The notes under the pieces are model-generated. The model ran no database searches, was not told the origin of the DNA, and saw only the letters and a program-made list of their open reading frames with translations. Positions 33,340 to 44,849 of a stretch of 64,000 nucleotides of DNA are shown here, one piece after another. This DNA comes from Solea solea (lineage: Eukaryota > Chordata > Actinopteri > Pleuronectiformes > Soleidae), in contig NC_081147.1 of the NCBI RefSeq assembly GCF_958295425.1, positions 5,787,290-5,851,289 on the forward strand, given 5' to 3'. Made by a program: the position numbers and the translations under genes. Numbering within the stretch: the first letter of the stretch is position 1; every line of letters starts with the position of its first letter.

Positions 33340-35280
33340 GAGTGTGAAAGCAAAAACTAAATAAATATAAATTCATTTTCATAATCTGGATCACCAAGGT
33401 CTTGACCTTTCCCAGTAAATACATATACATCCTAATAAGATATTGTTTACCTCTTGCTAGTTAACCTCTCTGCACATTTTTCATGTTGATTTCCAAATGT
33501 ACCTTAGGTCATGTTTTGGTTATTTTCTTCCCCTATATCCATCAATGCACCTCACTGATGATATTGCTACGATAAGCCACATTTATAGACAATGTGTAGG
33601 TTTATACAAAGGACATGACAACTGCCAGTGCTTGATCTTTATTCCACCAATTCTTTAAACATCATATTTTTCTTCATTGTATTATGGCATTCAGTGAGTT
33701 CTTGCAACTTTCCAGCTGCCTTGAGCTGTTTTCCTATGTGTGTGTGCATCTCACAAATGCTTTTGCTTTCCCCATGCTAAGGGCTCCGAGGTGAATATTT
33801 GGACACCTTGCAAAAAAGGAGAGGGAGTTTTGTGGTCCAGGGGGAAATCAAATATGGCTCTGGTATGACATTACATTCAGCCTTCATAAGTAATGGATAA
33901 TCTAGAGTATCTATTTTGTGTTGAGTTATTGTGCAGTGTTCATGCAGTAGGTTATTCTTTATTTCATTTTTTAAAGGGCACCAAATTCAAACCAACAACA
34001 GAACCTCTGCCTAAAAAGCAGGAGATTTGACAGAGGCCTCGGGGGATTCTCAGACTTTTGAGGTGAGTGTTCGTTTGGACTACAAAGCCTCTCCATTCTC
34101 GCCTCAGTTATCTTGCTCAGGAAATGTCATATGCCTGACAATTTGCTGCAATGTTTTCAAACTTGATCTTACTAAGTGGTAGAGGGAAGAAAATGGTGTG
34201 CAGGGGTAATGGGGAACAGGATGGATCAAAGTTCAATAATGAACAACTTAAGTGGAAAAAATGTGGAATACAAGTAATAAAGTCTTGAGCTAGCACTAGA
34301 GCTGCAGTAGCTGACGTCGCACAACCAAGGAAACACCCTCTGACAGGCAATGACACTATTCACTTCTATAGACATACACATATGTATATATACCAGACAA
34401 CACATAAATCAGACAATATGTCAGACAAGTCCACACTTTACTGGCTGTTTCATCATAAACGTGAAGATGGAGGATTATGCCCTGGGATACCAAAACAGAT
34501 GGAGACAGGCTAACGGGAGACATTTTACTGTTTCCCCACAGATCCAAAGAGATAGTGGCGATGAATCACTGCTTTAAAACATGCTCACAGTAAGCAGAAG
34601 AAGATGGAGCAATGGGAACCCATAAGCCACGACCTTTGTGATTAACTTCTGTCAAATTCTGGACTCAGACTAGATTTACCAAGAGCTAGTCTGCAAGGCA
34701 ACACAGCAATTATATTTTTTATTACACTGTCCATTGCTAGGGGTAACATTTGCTATGTTATGCTAACATGACACTTAGCCTTCCAGTGACAATAACACTA
34801 TATTTTGCTGGTAGGGCATTCCAGTTTCCAAATTACAAGTAAAGCTTCAACCTGAAAGTGTGATACAAAGTCAGGAACTCTGAGCTTTTCAAGCTTTGCA
34901 TTCACAATTCAAGTTGGCTGCTCAGAACATCAGATTGTAGGTTTTTTTTTGGAGGGGCACCTTTGTATCAAATGAAACATGAAAGTTGAACACATAGTGC
35001 TGTGCTACTTATATCTGTGCCCCCATTCCCAGTTCTGACTTTGGACCTTAGAGGAAATGGAATGCACAATAGATAATGCACCTTGGTAGTATCATAATCA
35101 TAATTTAAAAAATTGACATCATATTAACCCCAATCAATTGTATAACCCTAAAACCAAGCCTTAATCCTCCAAAATAAACTGTGATTTTGATCGCACAACC
35201 AAGACACACACACACACACAAGTGATGAACTCATTAAATCCTTCTCTCATGTTAACAAACCCTCAGCCTTCGACTGACTG
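33340..35280. other. Non-coding stretch
   Basis: No gene recognised. CA run at 35205-35221. Frames are short and unrecognised. Confidence 0.5.
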
Positions 35281-35282
35281 TC

Positions 35283-35400
35283 CTAACAGGATTTGGAGAT
35301 GGGTTTGCTCTTGGTAATGAAATGCACATAGCGGCAGCTTGCGTTGCCCTGGGCATCTTCAAACATGTCAACAATGATGTTTCGGAACAGATTCTTTCTC
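35283..35400 (-). CDS. Candidate terminal exon, unidentified protein
   Basis: On the minus strand a frame ending in TAG (complement of 35283-35285) reads ...NLFRNIIVDMFEDAQGN, then ASCRYVHFITKSKPISKSC. About 62% of codons end in G or C, well above the AT-leaning surroundings. The frame stays open upstream to an in-frame ATG at 35441 (52 codons). A possible acceptor is 'ttactgag' near 35401. The opposite strand is also open in the codon-aligned frame and is bounded by 'tgtcctaacag' and CA|GTAAGT, so an internal + strand exon (35290-35399) is the alternative. One of the two is probably coding. I do not recognise either peptide. Confidence 0.35.
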
Positions 35401-36146
35401 AGTAAGTAGGTTAAGTCCACTGTTACCAACCACACTATCATGGCGGGTGGGTGCAGGATGAGGAGGAATGCCTTGCTTATGTGCTAATAATTCCACACAC
35501 AGTCATGTGTTTACACATCGATAGGGACTAGAGGAACCAATTGTAAGTGAATTATTTTACATTAGAAAACAGGATATAAAAATAATGTATGTTTAATAAT
35601 CATTCCATGTGCATTTTTTTTTTAAAATATACTGCATTTTGCCATCAATTAAGCATCAGGAGTTAGAAAATGAAGAACACTGCAAAAACTGTTTTTTTTT
35701 TCAAGAGAGCTTTTTTTTTTTGCCTAAAAAAGAAAATAATCTTGACATGCATGTTTTTCAGTCAAATAACTAAATTTTACAACAGCGTATTATAAGCTAT
35801 AATTACCAACAGTTTGCATGAAGGACTGGTTTGTGTCAAAGATTCTCTAAGAGCTTAATCAAACAATGTTTTTTTTTTTACAGGCTTGTTTTTAAGAATT
35901 CTAGCCAGGCAAAATGTGCTTACCCCAGTGGCAGATTATTTTTCTTTAATATTTTTTAAAATCAATTATTTGGCTTATTTCTAGTGGGTTTGTGCAGTGA
36001 ATACGCCTCTGCAGTAGCTGTTTTTGACCTATATCTACATTTAATGAACCTACAATCAGCACATTATAAGTTTTATTTGAGCCTCTTCATTAAATACTGA
36101 CAAATTGTAGTTTTTTTTATTTGTTTGTTTGTTTCAGGTTTAATTT

Positions 36147-36215
36147 TATATATATACATACATATATATATATATATATATGCACATATACATATATATA
36201 TATATATATAAGCAC

Positions 36216-36299
<84 letters not shown>
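36147..36299. repeat. AT microsatellite with higher-order unit
   Basis: TA runs punctuated by three copies of 'gcacatatacatatata' beginning at 36182, 36212 and 36258. Several 60-75 codon frames across it are low-complexity artefacts. Confidence 0.9.
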
Positions 36300-36301
<2 letters not shown>

Positions 36302-37245
36302 ACAAATAACTAAATCTTTCTATCTGTGTCCACGAGTCTGTGGTACATGTGACAGATTTTCGGCATTCAACCCCCCAATTAAATTCTTGATTTTAATTGA
36401 TCTTTAAAGACAGGCTAACATGTTTCATCATTCTAAATCCTGATGACAGCAATTAGCTCATTCTGCAATGGAGAAGCTTGTGGATGAAATAAGGAAAGTA
36501 TGTGTGTTACATGGGATTATAAAACTGCAGTAACAATGGAATATGTGGAGACATGCTGCTGAAATTGACATCTACTGTGGAACTTGAGGATTTGGCAACT
36601 GTCAAGGTCATGCAGATAATAATGGACGATTGCAGCCACCGATTCTATCTCAATGTTTGTGATGGTTGATGACACTGAGGTCATGTTGGTTGTAGCTAAG
36701 ACAATTGTCAATATCATCATTCTCTTATGAAACTGAACTGATTGCTCTGCAGTGACTGGGATTTGGTTGCAGTCATTGTCCTTCTGTTGTGTGTCATGGC
36801 CCATGCTCGCTGCTCCTTTCACATTACAGAGAATAAGTCAAACATGGCAAAGTCAGACATTCTGGAAAGAGAAGCTGAATGCATGTTCAAGTGCAGGACC
36901 TTCCCAACAGATACTGCAGAGAGTGCAGTGAAGTTGCTGAAGCATTTTATCCAAAAGCATCTCTGAACTTGGTGGTTGGTGGTGGAAGCAGCAGCAGTTG
37001 AATGAAGCCAAAATGGGTTACTACCAAACTTAGCTTAAACGTTTCTGAACATGCACATTTTATTTTATTTACACAAAGAGAGGAGGCCAACCATACACCT
37101 GACATTCCAACTGGACAAGATCCAGGACAACATAGGATTAGGATATACTCACTTTTTAGCGAAGAAGGAAAACTATTGTGCAATCATAAAAAGATAAAAC
37201 AATTTTGGGTAAATCAATCAGAGCTTGTCAATGAGGTCTGTTACT
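36300..37245. other. Non-coding stretch with a weak exon-like frame
   Basis: A + strand frame from about 36753 to 36966 follows 'attgctctgcag', a good acceptor-like string, and reads as a hydrophobic stretch (VAVIVLLLCVMAHA) then a Cys-containing segment. There is no ATG at its start, and a 101-codon minus-strand frame overlaps it. Not called as a gene. Confidence 0.3.
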
Positions 37246-37247
37246 TA

Positions 37248-37335
37248 TTTGAGGGGCCGTCCACACGAACACAGGTTTAGGTGAAGATGCATATTTTTTG
37301 TCAGAAAAGGGTTCTCACGGAAGTTCTTACTGTAA
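37248..37335. repeat. End fragment of the 'gtccacacgaa' MITE family
   Basis: 'ggggccgtccacacgaacac' followed by 'aggtttaggtgaagatgc' is the end motif of the MITE type at 46.5 kb, whose right end reads 'ttccgtgtggatatggcc'. Only one end is present. Confidence 0.5.
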
Positions 37336-37339
37336 AAAA

Positions 37340-38500
37340 AAATTCAAAACATGAGTTTCACCTAAAGTGAAAATCCTACGTTTGCTAAGTTTGCTTTTGT
37401 TGTAAAAAATTTAAGATAGTATTTTAAAAATGACATTAAAGCAGCTTTCGGCAACATTGATGCTGTGAGCATTTCATCTCCTTTATCCCTATGTCACCGC
37501 ATGGACTCAATTGGTGGTGGGGGGGCATTTATTCAACCAAAAACAGCCTCACCAGCATGGGACTGCCTCTTAAGAGTTCTGGCTCCAGATTGGATAAAGT
37601 GGTATGACACTTTCTCCTTTTAACTTTAGTTTTTAAGCAACATTTGAGCATGTGACCAAATAAAATGTATTGATTAAGGTATAATTAAAATGAATAGATT
37701 ATGGAGAGTGTGTTTGACGAAGCTTTCACGTCAAACAGCCCCCTCATTATTATTAAATCAATACAGTGCATGTTGGACATAAAACAGAAAGAATACCAGT
37801 CCCCATCCAGATGTTGAAAGTGATCCCCCTGGGCCTGCCATGTGACACACACTCATGTGAATTGATAAGATTAATTAAAAGGAAATTAAATATAAGCGAT
37901 TATGGAGTTGAAGAGGGGGCTTCCTGTGCTGATTGAAAACACAGTGTTCTTTAATTTGTCTCCACTTCCTCTCTGAAGTCAGGAGCTGGGGTCAGGGGTG
38001 ACAGATAACTTAATAATGCTGGTAATGAGACAGAAGCAGGCAGCAGCACAAAGAAGACATTGTTCGTTGCTTTGCAGAGAAAGAAGAAAAAACACATGAA
38101 CACCAGTCATTGGGAGATGAGGCAGAAATAGCTCTTTGTTTGAGAACAGGGTGGACACAGTCATCTGTCTTCCATTCAAGGCGCCAATGTAAAATGCAAT
38201 AATTAGCCAAAAGTCACGATTTTCCATCACTAATTTTACACAAAGTAATGATGACCTGCAGGAGAGCCATGTTTAACGTGTCACTCACAAGTCCGCCTTA
38301 ACACAAATACACATACAAAGCAGTGCCGACATTTCTCTTGACAAAGTACACTTAAGCCCTTTTCATATTTTAGACATTATTAGACATGTTTACTTTTTTT
38401 TTATTTATTCTATTATCAAATGAAGTGGTTACAAGACATGTGTGGGTCATTATATTAGAGGTAAGGAACAATAACATGGACAGAAAACAGGACGAGGAAT
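37340..38500. other. Non-coding stretch
   Basis: No gene or repeat recognised. 37830-38260 is complex, mildly purine-rich sequence that could be a conserved non-coding element. This is untested. Confidence 0.45.
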
Positions 38501-38545
38501 TATATATACAGTATTATACATATATATATGTATATATATATATAC

Positions 38546-38606
<61 letters not shown>

Positions 38607-38614
38607 CAGTATAT
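38501..38614. repeat. (TA)n/(TATACA)n microsatellite
   Basis: Over 110 bp of alternating TA with occasional C and G. Confidence 0.9.
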
Positions 38615-41600
38615 TTATGTACAAGTTGCTAATAGTATCACTGTCCAATACAATATTATTGTAGGAAACTTGGCTGAGAACTTTTCTGTGAGGAGGTTTT
38701 TGGTGTGCACATGGTTTCTCTCCAGGCACTCCTGCTTCCTCCCACAATCCAAATACATTCTGATTACTAAGTCACTTGTTCAGACCTGGTATTAACATCA
38801 GTCCTCAATAATCCAATAGGAAAAGCATGGTACATCTGTTCACTACTGGCAAAAAAAATCTGTCCTGGATGCGTCTCTTTTGATGATGGGATCAGATCTT
38901 GCTTCTGCTGCCCTGTATGACAATACACTGATGTGCTGTCTGTACATGAGAACAGCATGGTTTTAATAAGTGTGACTGTGATGATGGATGTCAAGACGTT
39001 ATGTGTGTGCACAAGTCACAGAGACGGAGGTAACGGAGATTGAGACAAAGGAGACAAAGCTCTATTCATGCTGCTTTAGCCTAAGGAGATCAGTCTTAGC
39101 ATCGGATACTAATTAAACATGTGAGCACTGATTAGTGTATAAAATGCAGCTGGTCAGGAGCTCGTCACATCAGCTGAGAAAGTCTCTTATCCGTCATGAG
39201 GATCGACTGTGTTCATGCATGCTCGAGACTGTGGGCACTACAATATGTCCTCAAACAACCTCCAAATGTAGTTTTTGTGATTGGATGTGAGGACACATTC
39301 AGGACGGATTGGGAGCGTTTGGAACAGCAGGTCTAAACGGGGTCAAGGTCTTGCTTGTAAAAAAGAAATTATTTGAAAGTTAACGTGACTTCCCAATAAA
39401 ATAAAGGTTAAATAGGGAAGATTTAAGTGACTTTGAATGTGGAATGGTTGTAGGTGCAAAACAGGCTGATTTGAATGGCTTGAAAAAGAGAAAATATCCA
39501 GTGAGTATCAATTATTTGGGAGAAAATGTGTTGTATTTCATATAAATAAAATAAAATAAAACATTAAATTAATACATTTATTTATATTTTCATATACACA
39601 GAAATAAACAACTCTAATCTTGGTCTATTTTCATGGCAAAAAAATGGCTGTAGCAACAGTAGCATAGATCGCTGTCACACAGCATGACGTCTTTTAATGT
39701 ATAACAGTGTACATAAAAGACACCCAACCTGGTAACATACAGTGGATATACAACCATTGTTGCACTTTGAATTGTATGGTAAGTAATGGTTGCTGGGGGG
39801 TCTTAAGGCCATCAGCACCTCCGGTTCCCCTCATCTCTTCCTCTGAGGCTGTTTGATCTCTGGCAAGCATCTGTTCTTGCATCTGAAGAGTTAAAAAGAG
39901 GAGAGTACAGAGATATAGGAGGGGTAAATAGAATCAAAAGCATTCTGAAAGAAGTGGTATGAGTGTCGCTCAGCTTCCACTCATTATCTGCTAGATTTCA
40001 TCTGCCCCCCGAAACCCTCTCCACCCTCCCCTTTCGCTTCAAACCTCGCGTCTCTTTCATCGCCAGGAAACTTTCCAGTAAACACGTGTCGGAAATAATG
40101 TCAGGCTGTTTGTTAAGTCCCCAAAGGCAAAGCGGAGTAGGCAGACAGAGGAGAGGAAGAAAGCAAGCGAGGCAGTGGAGCATTCAGCTTTCTTGTCTCT
40201 GCTTGGTGTTGTATGCCTGTCGCTGACAAACAGAAGTCAGATCCCACCCACAATCCCCAGCACCATTACCACCAGGGAAAAAAGACTTGTCAAAAACAAA
40301 AAGTGAAAGTGTGAGGGCTGTGATTGGCATGGTGGGGGTAATAATTATGAATTGTGGAGGGCAAAGGCCGGGGGTGTTGGGGTCTGTGTGTGTCTGTATG
40401 TGGGGGTGGGCATTCGGGATGCCATGGGAGCTCCGACTTGGCTTGTTAAGAGGAGGCTGCAAATTGAAAGTGGTGAAGCAGTTGACATGACTTAGGAGTT
40501 ACAAATCACGACAACACGCTCCAGTCAACCTGACAGGCTACTCCCAGATGCATGCATACACACACGCACGCACACACACACCAAGACAGCTAATTAGACT
40601 GCACATGCGAGGTGTGTGTATTTAATGACACATACACAGGATTTCTCTTCACCTAACATTGTAAAGAGTCGGCACAATTGCGTGTTTGTGAAGCGCTGTG
40701 CACATCCCTGCCATCACTGTCACTTTCCTGTTTCACACTGTGTCCTGACTTCCCCCTCAGTGAGAGGGATTCTGAGTTTGCTATTTCCCTGGCTGATAGC
40801 GGGTGTATCCGTGTGTGTGTATCAGGAAACCAAGTGAGCGTGGCAGCCACCTCAAAGGAGGTGGGTTGCCAGCAAACACAGCTAATGTGCTGCGTTGCTG
40901 GCTGCATTAGCGGCTCTACCCAGCCTGTCTGATCGGTACAGCTGAGTGCTTTGGTTTAAGCTCCACTGTCTGTCTGGTTTCATCCTTTGTCCTCTGTGTC
41001 CTCTCGTGTCATTCTCACCCAGGCAAGAAACCCATTCCCACCTTGAATGTGAGCCATGGCACTTTTTGGCAGTGAAGGCCAAGAGAGCAGTATAACTTTG
41101 CAGCTCAGAATCTGTTGCAGATTTTTTTCGTCATACTTTCCATGTACTCTGTTCCATGTGGGTACACATGGCCCCAATTCCATCCAAAAAATGGTCCACA
41201 CACCATCGCAGACATGCAGATGACAACATTATCGTCATCCAATAGCAGCCCTGTGCAGATATGCAGATGGGAAAAACAAGACCCACATCTGAACCTACTT
41301 TCTTTTGTACACACCAAGCAAAATGGCATACCTTGAGCCAAGATGGCCACAGTGATTGAAGGCCTTTAAATACTGTCTTGCACCTCCTGAGAGTTCTGCA
41401 TGGTACATGCTCGTGTTTTTTATACATCCATAAGAGTGTGTCTTTCTGAAATCTCATGCAACTGTACCTGATCCCACATGTTGTCCCTTTCTGATATCTA
41501 TATTATCAATCCTGGAGCATGCAAAGTCACTGTGTATGGTCTGCACAGTCACACATTTGGTCCAAACATAACTCAGACATGGGTGGATGACCACATTAGT

Positions 41601-42155
41601 GTACAGATCATAGCAGATCTCAGCGGACCTGCAGACACAGAACATTCAATTGGCTTTATCAAGGTATGTAATAAAAAAAATGCAATTATAGTATTTACTG
41701 TATACCTTAGGGGATAAGATGCTTACTTCACATTGCCTTCATTTACACACTAAGTACTTTTACTGTTTAGTCCACTGGGCATGCTATTTATACTGGCAAT
41801 GCATCTAATCACACTGCACATCTTTAAAGTGGGATACTGGAGCACATTTTCTGACAAAAAAAACAGTGAATGGTAAAGTGTCTGTATTTATATAAACGTT
41901 CCTTGTCTTTATGGGCATGCAAAGTGTTTTACATTACAGTTTTTCATTTTTCATGATTCAATCATTCACACTCAAAAGGCATATCTACATGCAGCACATT
42001 TTCCATCACACATTATCCATATGCATTCACACTGCTGGCACAGCTGTCAGGAGTAACTTGTGTAAATGTTTTTAATTTTTTGAATGGTAGTGTAGTGACA
42101 TTTGACTTTGATTTACCTAAACCTTCACAACTCACCACTCTCTTTGCAAAGCATT
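38615..42155. other. Non-coding stretch
   Basis: No gene recognised. CA-rich patches at 40556-40582. The interval 39950-40930 is richer in G+C, with several overlapping frames on both strands but no known domain. The minus-strand 108-codon frame at 41131-41457 is unrecognised. Confidence 0.45.
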
Positions 42156-42159
42156 TCAA

Positions 42160-42303
42160 GAACTATGGTGGCCTTCACATACCAGAAGTAGTAAGCTTTG
42201 GATGCTGTTGCTAGTTTGTCCTTTATGGCTGCTGTTGACCATCACGTTTGTAAAATTGTGGGTACAATAAAGCATATAAAAGGCTATTCTAAGGCTACAA
42301 AAT
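42160..42303 (+). repeat. Dispersed teleost repeat fragment
   Basis: 'gaactatggtggccttcaca' (about 42160) and 'taaaaggctattctaaggct' (about 42277) each recur in the window, at 11330 and at 47095 ('taaaaaggctaattctaagg'). Together they resemble parts of the common fish repeat whose end is seen at 16.7 kb. Confidence 0.5.
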
Positions 42304-42309
42304 CCTATT

Positions 42310-43265
42310 TTTCCTATTATATATCCTATCCTATTATATATTGAAACACACAAGCTTATGGGTAGTACATCACATGTCTACCAATACTACCTCCTTAATG
42401 TTACATACTTTGAAGCTGACAGTGATCTCTTCACATTTCTGTCAACGTTCAATCAATACACATGTAGCACACAAAACCTCCAGTCACCCTGGCAGTGACA
42501 TGGAGGCTGCTTTGCATATCAAGTCAAGCATATCAAGGAAAAATGTCTCCCTGCTCTCCCTGTGCTCTTCTTCACTGAAGCTAACTCTGCCGCTGGCTTG
42601 TTTACCACATGTATCTAATTCTGACACTAAATCCCCGGACTCCAAAAAAAGAAATGCTCTAATTGAAATGATGTTACAACAGCATGTTTTGAGGAATCAG
42701 CTGGTCTGAATTTAATCACTGTTGTGTATCACAGGATGTGATTAAAAAAATGTCAAACCAGCTCTAGTGGGAGATTTAATAAAAGTCCATCAGCTTCTTT
42801 TATCATTCTGTAACATGTAGCAGGCTGCTCTGATGACTACCCACGCAATCCAAGAAGAGCAATCCATCTATCACAGTCAAGAGGGAACCAATCTCTCATA
42901 TGTTACAAGAGAACAGTATTTTGAATCCACTTTTTCATGTCCACCACCTTCTTTTGCATCTTTTCAGCTCTCCTTTACTTGTCAAATCAAGCTCCACAGT
43001 GTTCCCCTTTCACGCAAAGGCAACTCTGTCTCTTGTATTTATTACACCAAACTGAGACGTTGACCCCGGAAAATGACAACGTGCTGCCCGATATGTGGAG
43101 CTTGTTATTTCCCAAAAGGCACAGACTCGTAGTTGATGAACTGGCTTTAGTTAATTTACAACATCTGGCACTCCTCACACTTAGTTAATGCAGGATGTAT
43201 CAAATCAGACTGATGATTAGCATATTACCTTAAATACAGGTGAGAACTTGAAATCAATTTGCTGT
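42310..43265. other. Non-coding stretch
   Basis: Includes a 122-codon + frame (42341-42709) and others that resemble no known protein. 43020-43180 looks like complex single-copy sequence. No repeat recognised. Confidence 0.45.
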
Positions 43266-43267
43266 AT

Positions 43268-43612
43268 GTGCCTAGCCATGAGAAAAACCAGGAACAAGTG
43301 GGCCGAGGGGCATTTTATTTACAGACTCTTAGCTAGCTGCTAAATCATTAGCATCACAGTCAATACTTCATACCAAAGCTGTGTGATTCACACTTTATTC
43401 AAGCACATCAGGTTGGTTTGTTTAAAAGCAGATGCTCACATTTGCGCATTATGGTGTATAATACGATCATTGATGCGTATCATTTGCATTTTAAAGCGAA
43501 AATACTGAGCTAGCTAATAACAATGTAGCCACATAACGCTCTGAATGCACAGTGGATTATTAAAAGTTAGCATCTTGCCTTAAAAAAAAACATTTTTAAT
43601 CCCTGTATGTGA
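43268..43612 (-). repeat. Family A dispersed repeat, copy 3 (internal deletion)
   Basis: Read on the minus strand it follows copy 1 from 'gtcacatacagggatt' through 'cactgtgcattcagagcgtt', 'ttagctagctcagtatt', 'acctgatgtgcttgaataaa' and 'gatgctaatgatttagcag', then skips about 370 bases of copy 1 and resumes with 'ctgtaaataaaatgcccc' and 'ttgttcctggttttt'. Both the middle and the 3' end are therefore present, with a clean internal loss. Confidence 0.75.
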
Positions 43613-43664
43613 CGGGTCGGGTTCAGGATTAAAGAAGTCAGGGTTGGGTTGTAATTTTCAGGCC

Positions 43665-43725
43665 CGTTGAGTCTATCCAGGGTCACATATAGAGACAAAC
43701 AACCATTCAACCATTCACTCTCACT
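43665..43725 (+). repeat. L2-associated repeat fragment
   Basis: 'tatccagggtcacatataga' followed by 'gacaaacaaccattcaacca' and 'ttcactctcactctc' is the 'agagacaaacaaccattcac' module of the 14.4-kb family. Confidence 0.6.
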
Positions 43726-43729
43726 CTCT

Positions 43730-44760
43730 AATTCAAATTCAAAATGTATGGTTTTAAGACCCACAATATTGTGTTTTGAAGCACTCAGCTGCTTCCTCGA
43801 AATTTCAACTGGCATATTCTGTAAAAAACTAAAAAAAACGATTTTTCTTTGTTTACTCGATTTGTGCTGGGCCAACTTGTTGCTGGTTTTCTCGTGGCTG
43901 GTCACATATCGCCTGTTGATGAATTAGTCTTTAGAAACAATGGCCAATATTTTAAGGATTCTGGTGTAGATAGTGGATACTGGGTCAAGAATTTGAGTTT
44001 TGATGCATTTGATCAGTCTGTTCCACTTGGGGAGCAAACAGACGTGGAACACGGAGTGGGACACAAAATGCTCAATCTCGATTGTTCAAACTAAGATCTT
44101 GTCCCTCACTTACAAGGGAAGGAAAATATGTTTAAGCCACTTATCAAAAGACTACTTCTACAAATCTACACAAGCTCAAAACTATGATATCAGAGATCTC
44201 AAGTCTCATGCATTCAGCGTGAGACACACGCATTTCAAAAAGTTCACTCACTCACACCCCACACATTTCTCATGCTGATAAGTGATAAAATCACCGCACA
44301 TAAATTAATAATTTATGAATCAATGATGTGAGGGCAGATTGCTCTGTGTAGTTCATTCAGACAGCTGTCTTGAATTAGCAACCTATCAGCCAATCAGAAA
44401 ATAGTATTTTTTGTTGCTGGGTAAATACACTGGTTGCATTATGACATGCTGTGCTCTGATTCACACAACTGTGCCAATTTACACTGCTTGCGTCTAACAA
44501 GACTTTTGTCGCGATACATCTCGCACGGAAATATGCTGTACGACTGGAAGTACGTACTCGCCAAGTGCGGGAGTACACAAGTACAATCATTGCAATTGGA
44601 ACAGCAGCGTACTTCCTTGTTCTACTGTTTGAATGGTGGGTGGCGCCAAGTGCATAAGCCTCATTACCGCCACCTACAGAGTGTTAATAAATTAACATAT
44701 AAAATACTTTTAGTAAATGCTATATATTTATTGTTATTATTTTACAGTACCATGTAGTAG
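43730..44760. other. Non-coding stretch
   Basis: Short frames only. 44180-44275 ('cattcagcgtgagacacacg') and 44480-44690 have the look of old DNA-transposon pieces but could not be assigned. Confidence 0.4.
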
Positions 44761-44848
44761 TATACATATATATGTATATATATATATATATATACATATT
44801 ATATATAAATACATATACATATACGTATTACATATAAATACATATACA
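44761..44848. repeat. AT-rich microsatellite
   Basis: TATA and TACATA runs over about 88 bp. Confidence 0.9.
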
Positions 44849-44849
44849 A

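Noticed and set aside
36073..36309. Tyr/Ile-rich frames on both strands
   Set aside because: Translation of a TA microsatellite.
41115..41457. Overlapping frames on both strands suggesting a transposon gene
   Set aside because: No transposase, reverse transcriptase or integrase motif could be identified in any frame.
42341..42709. 122-codon plus-strand frame
   Set aside because: Low-complexity, Ser/His-rich translation with no domain, no splice context and no codon bias distinct from the surroundings.
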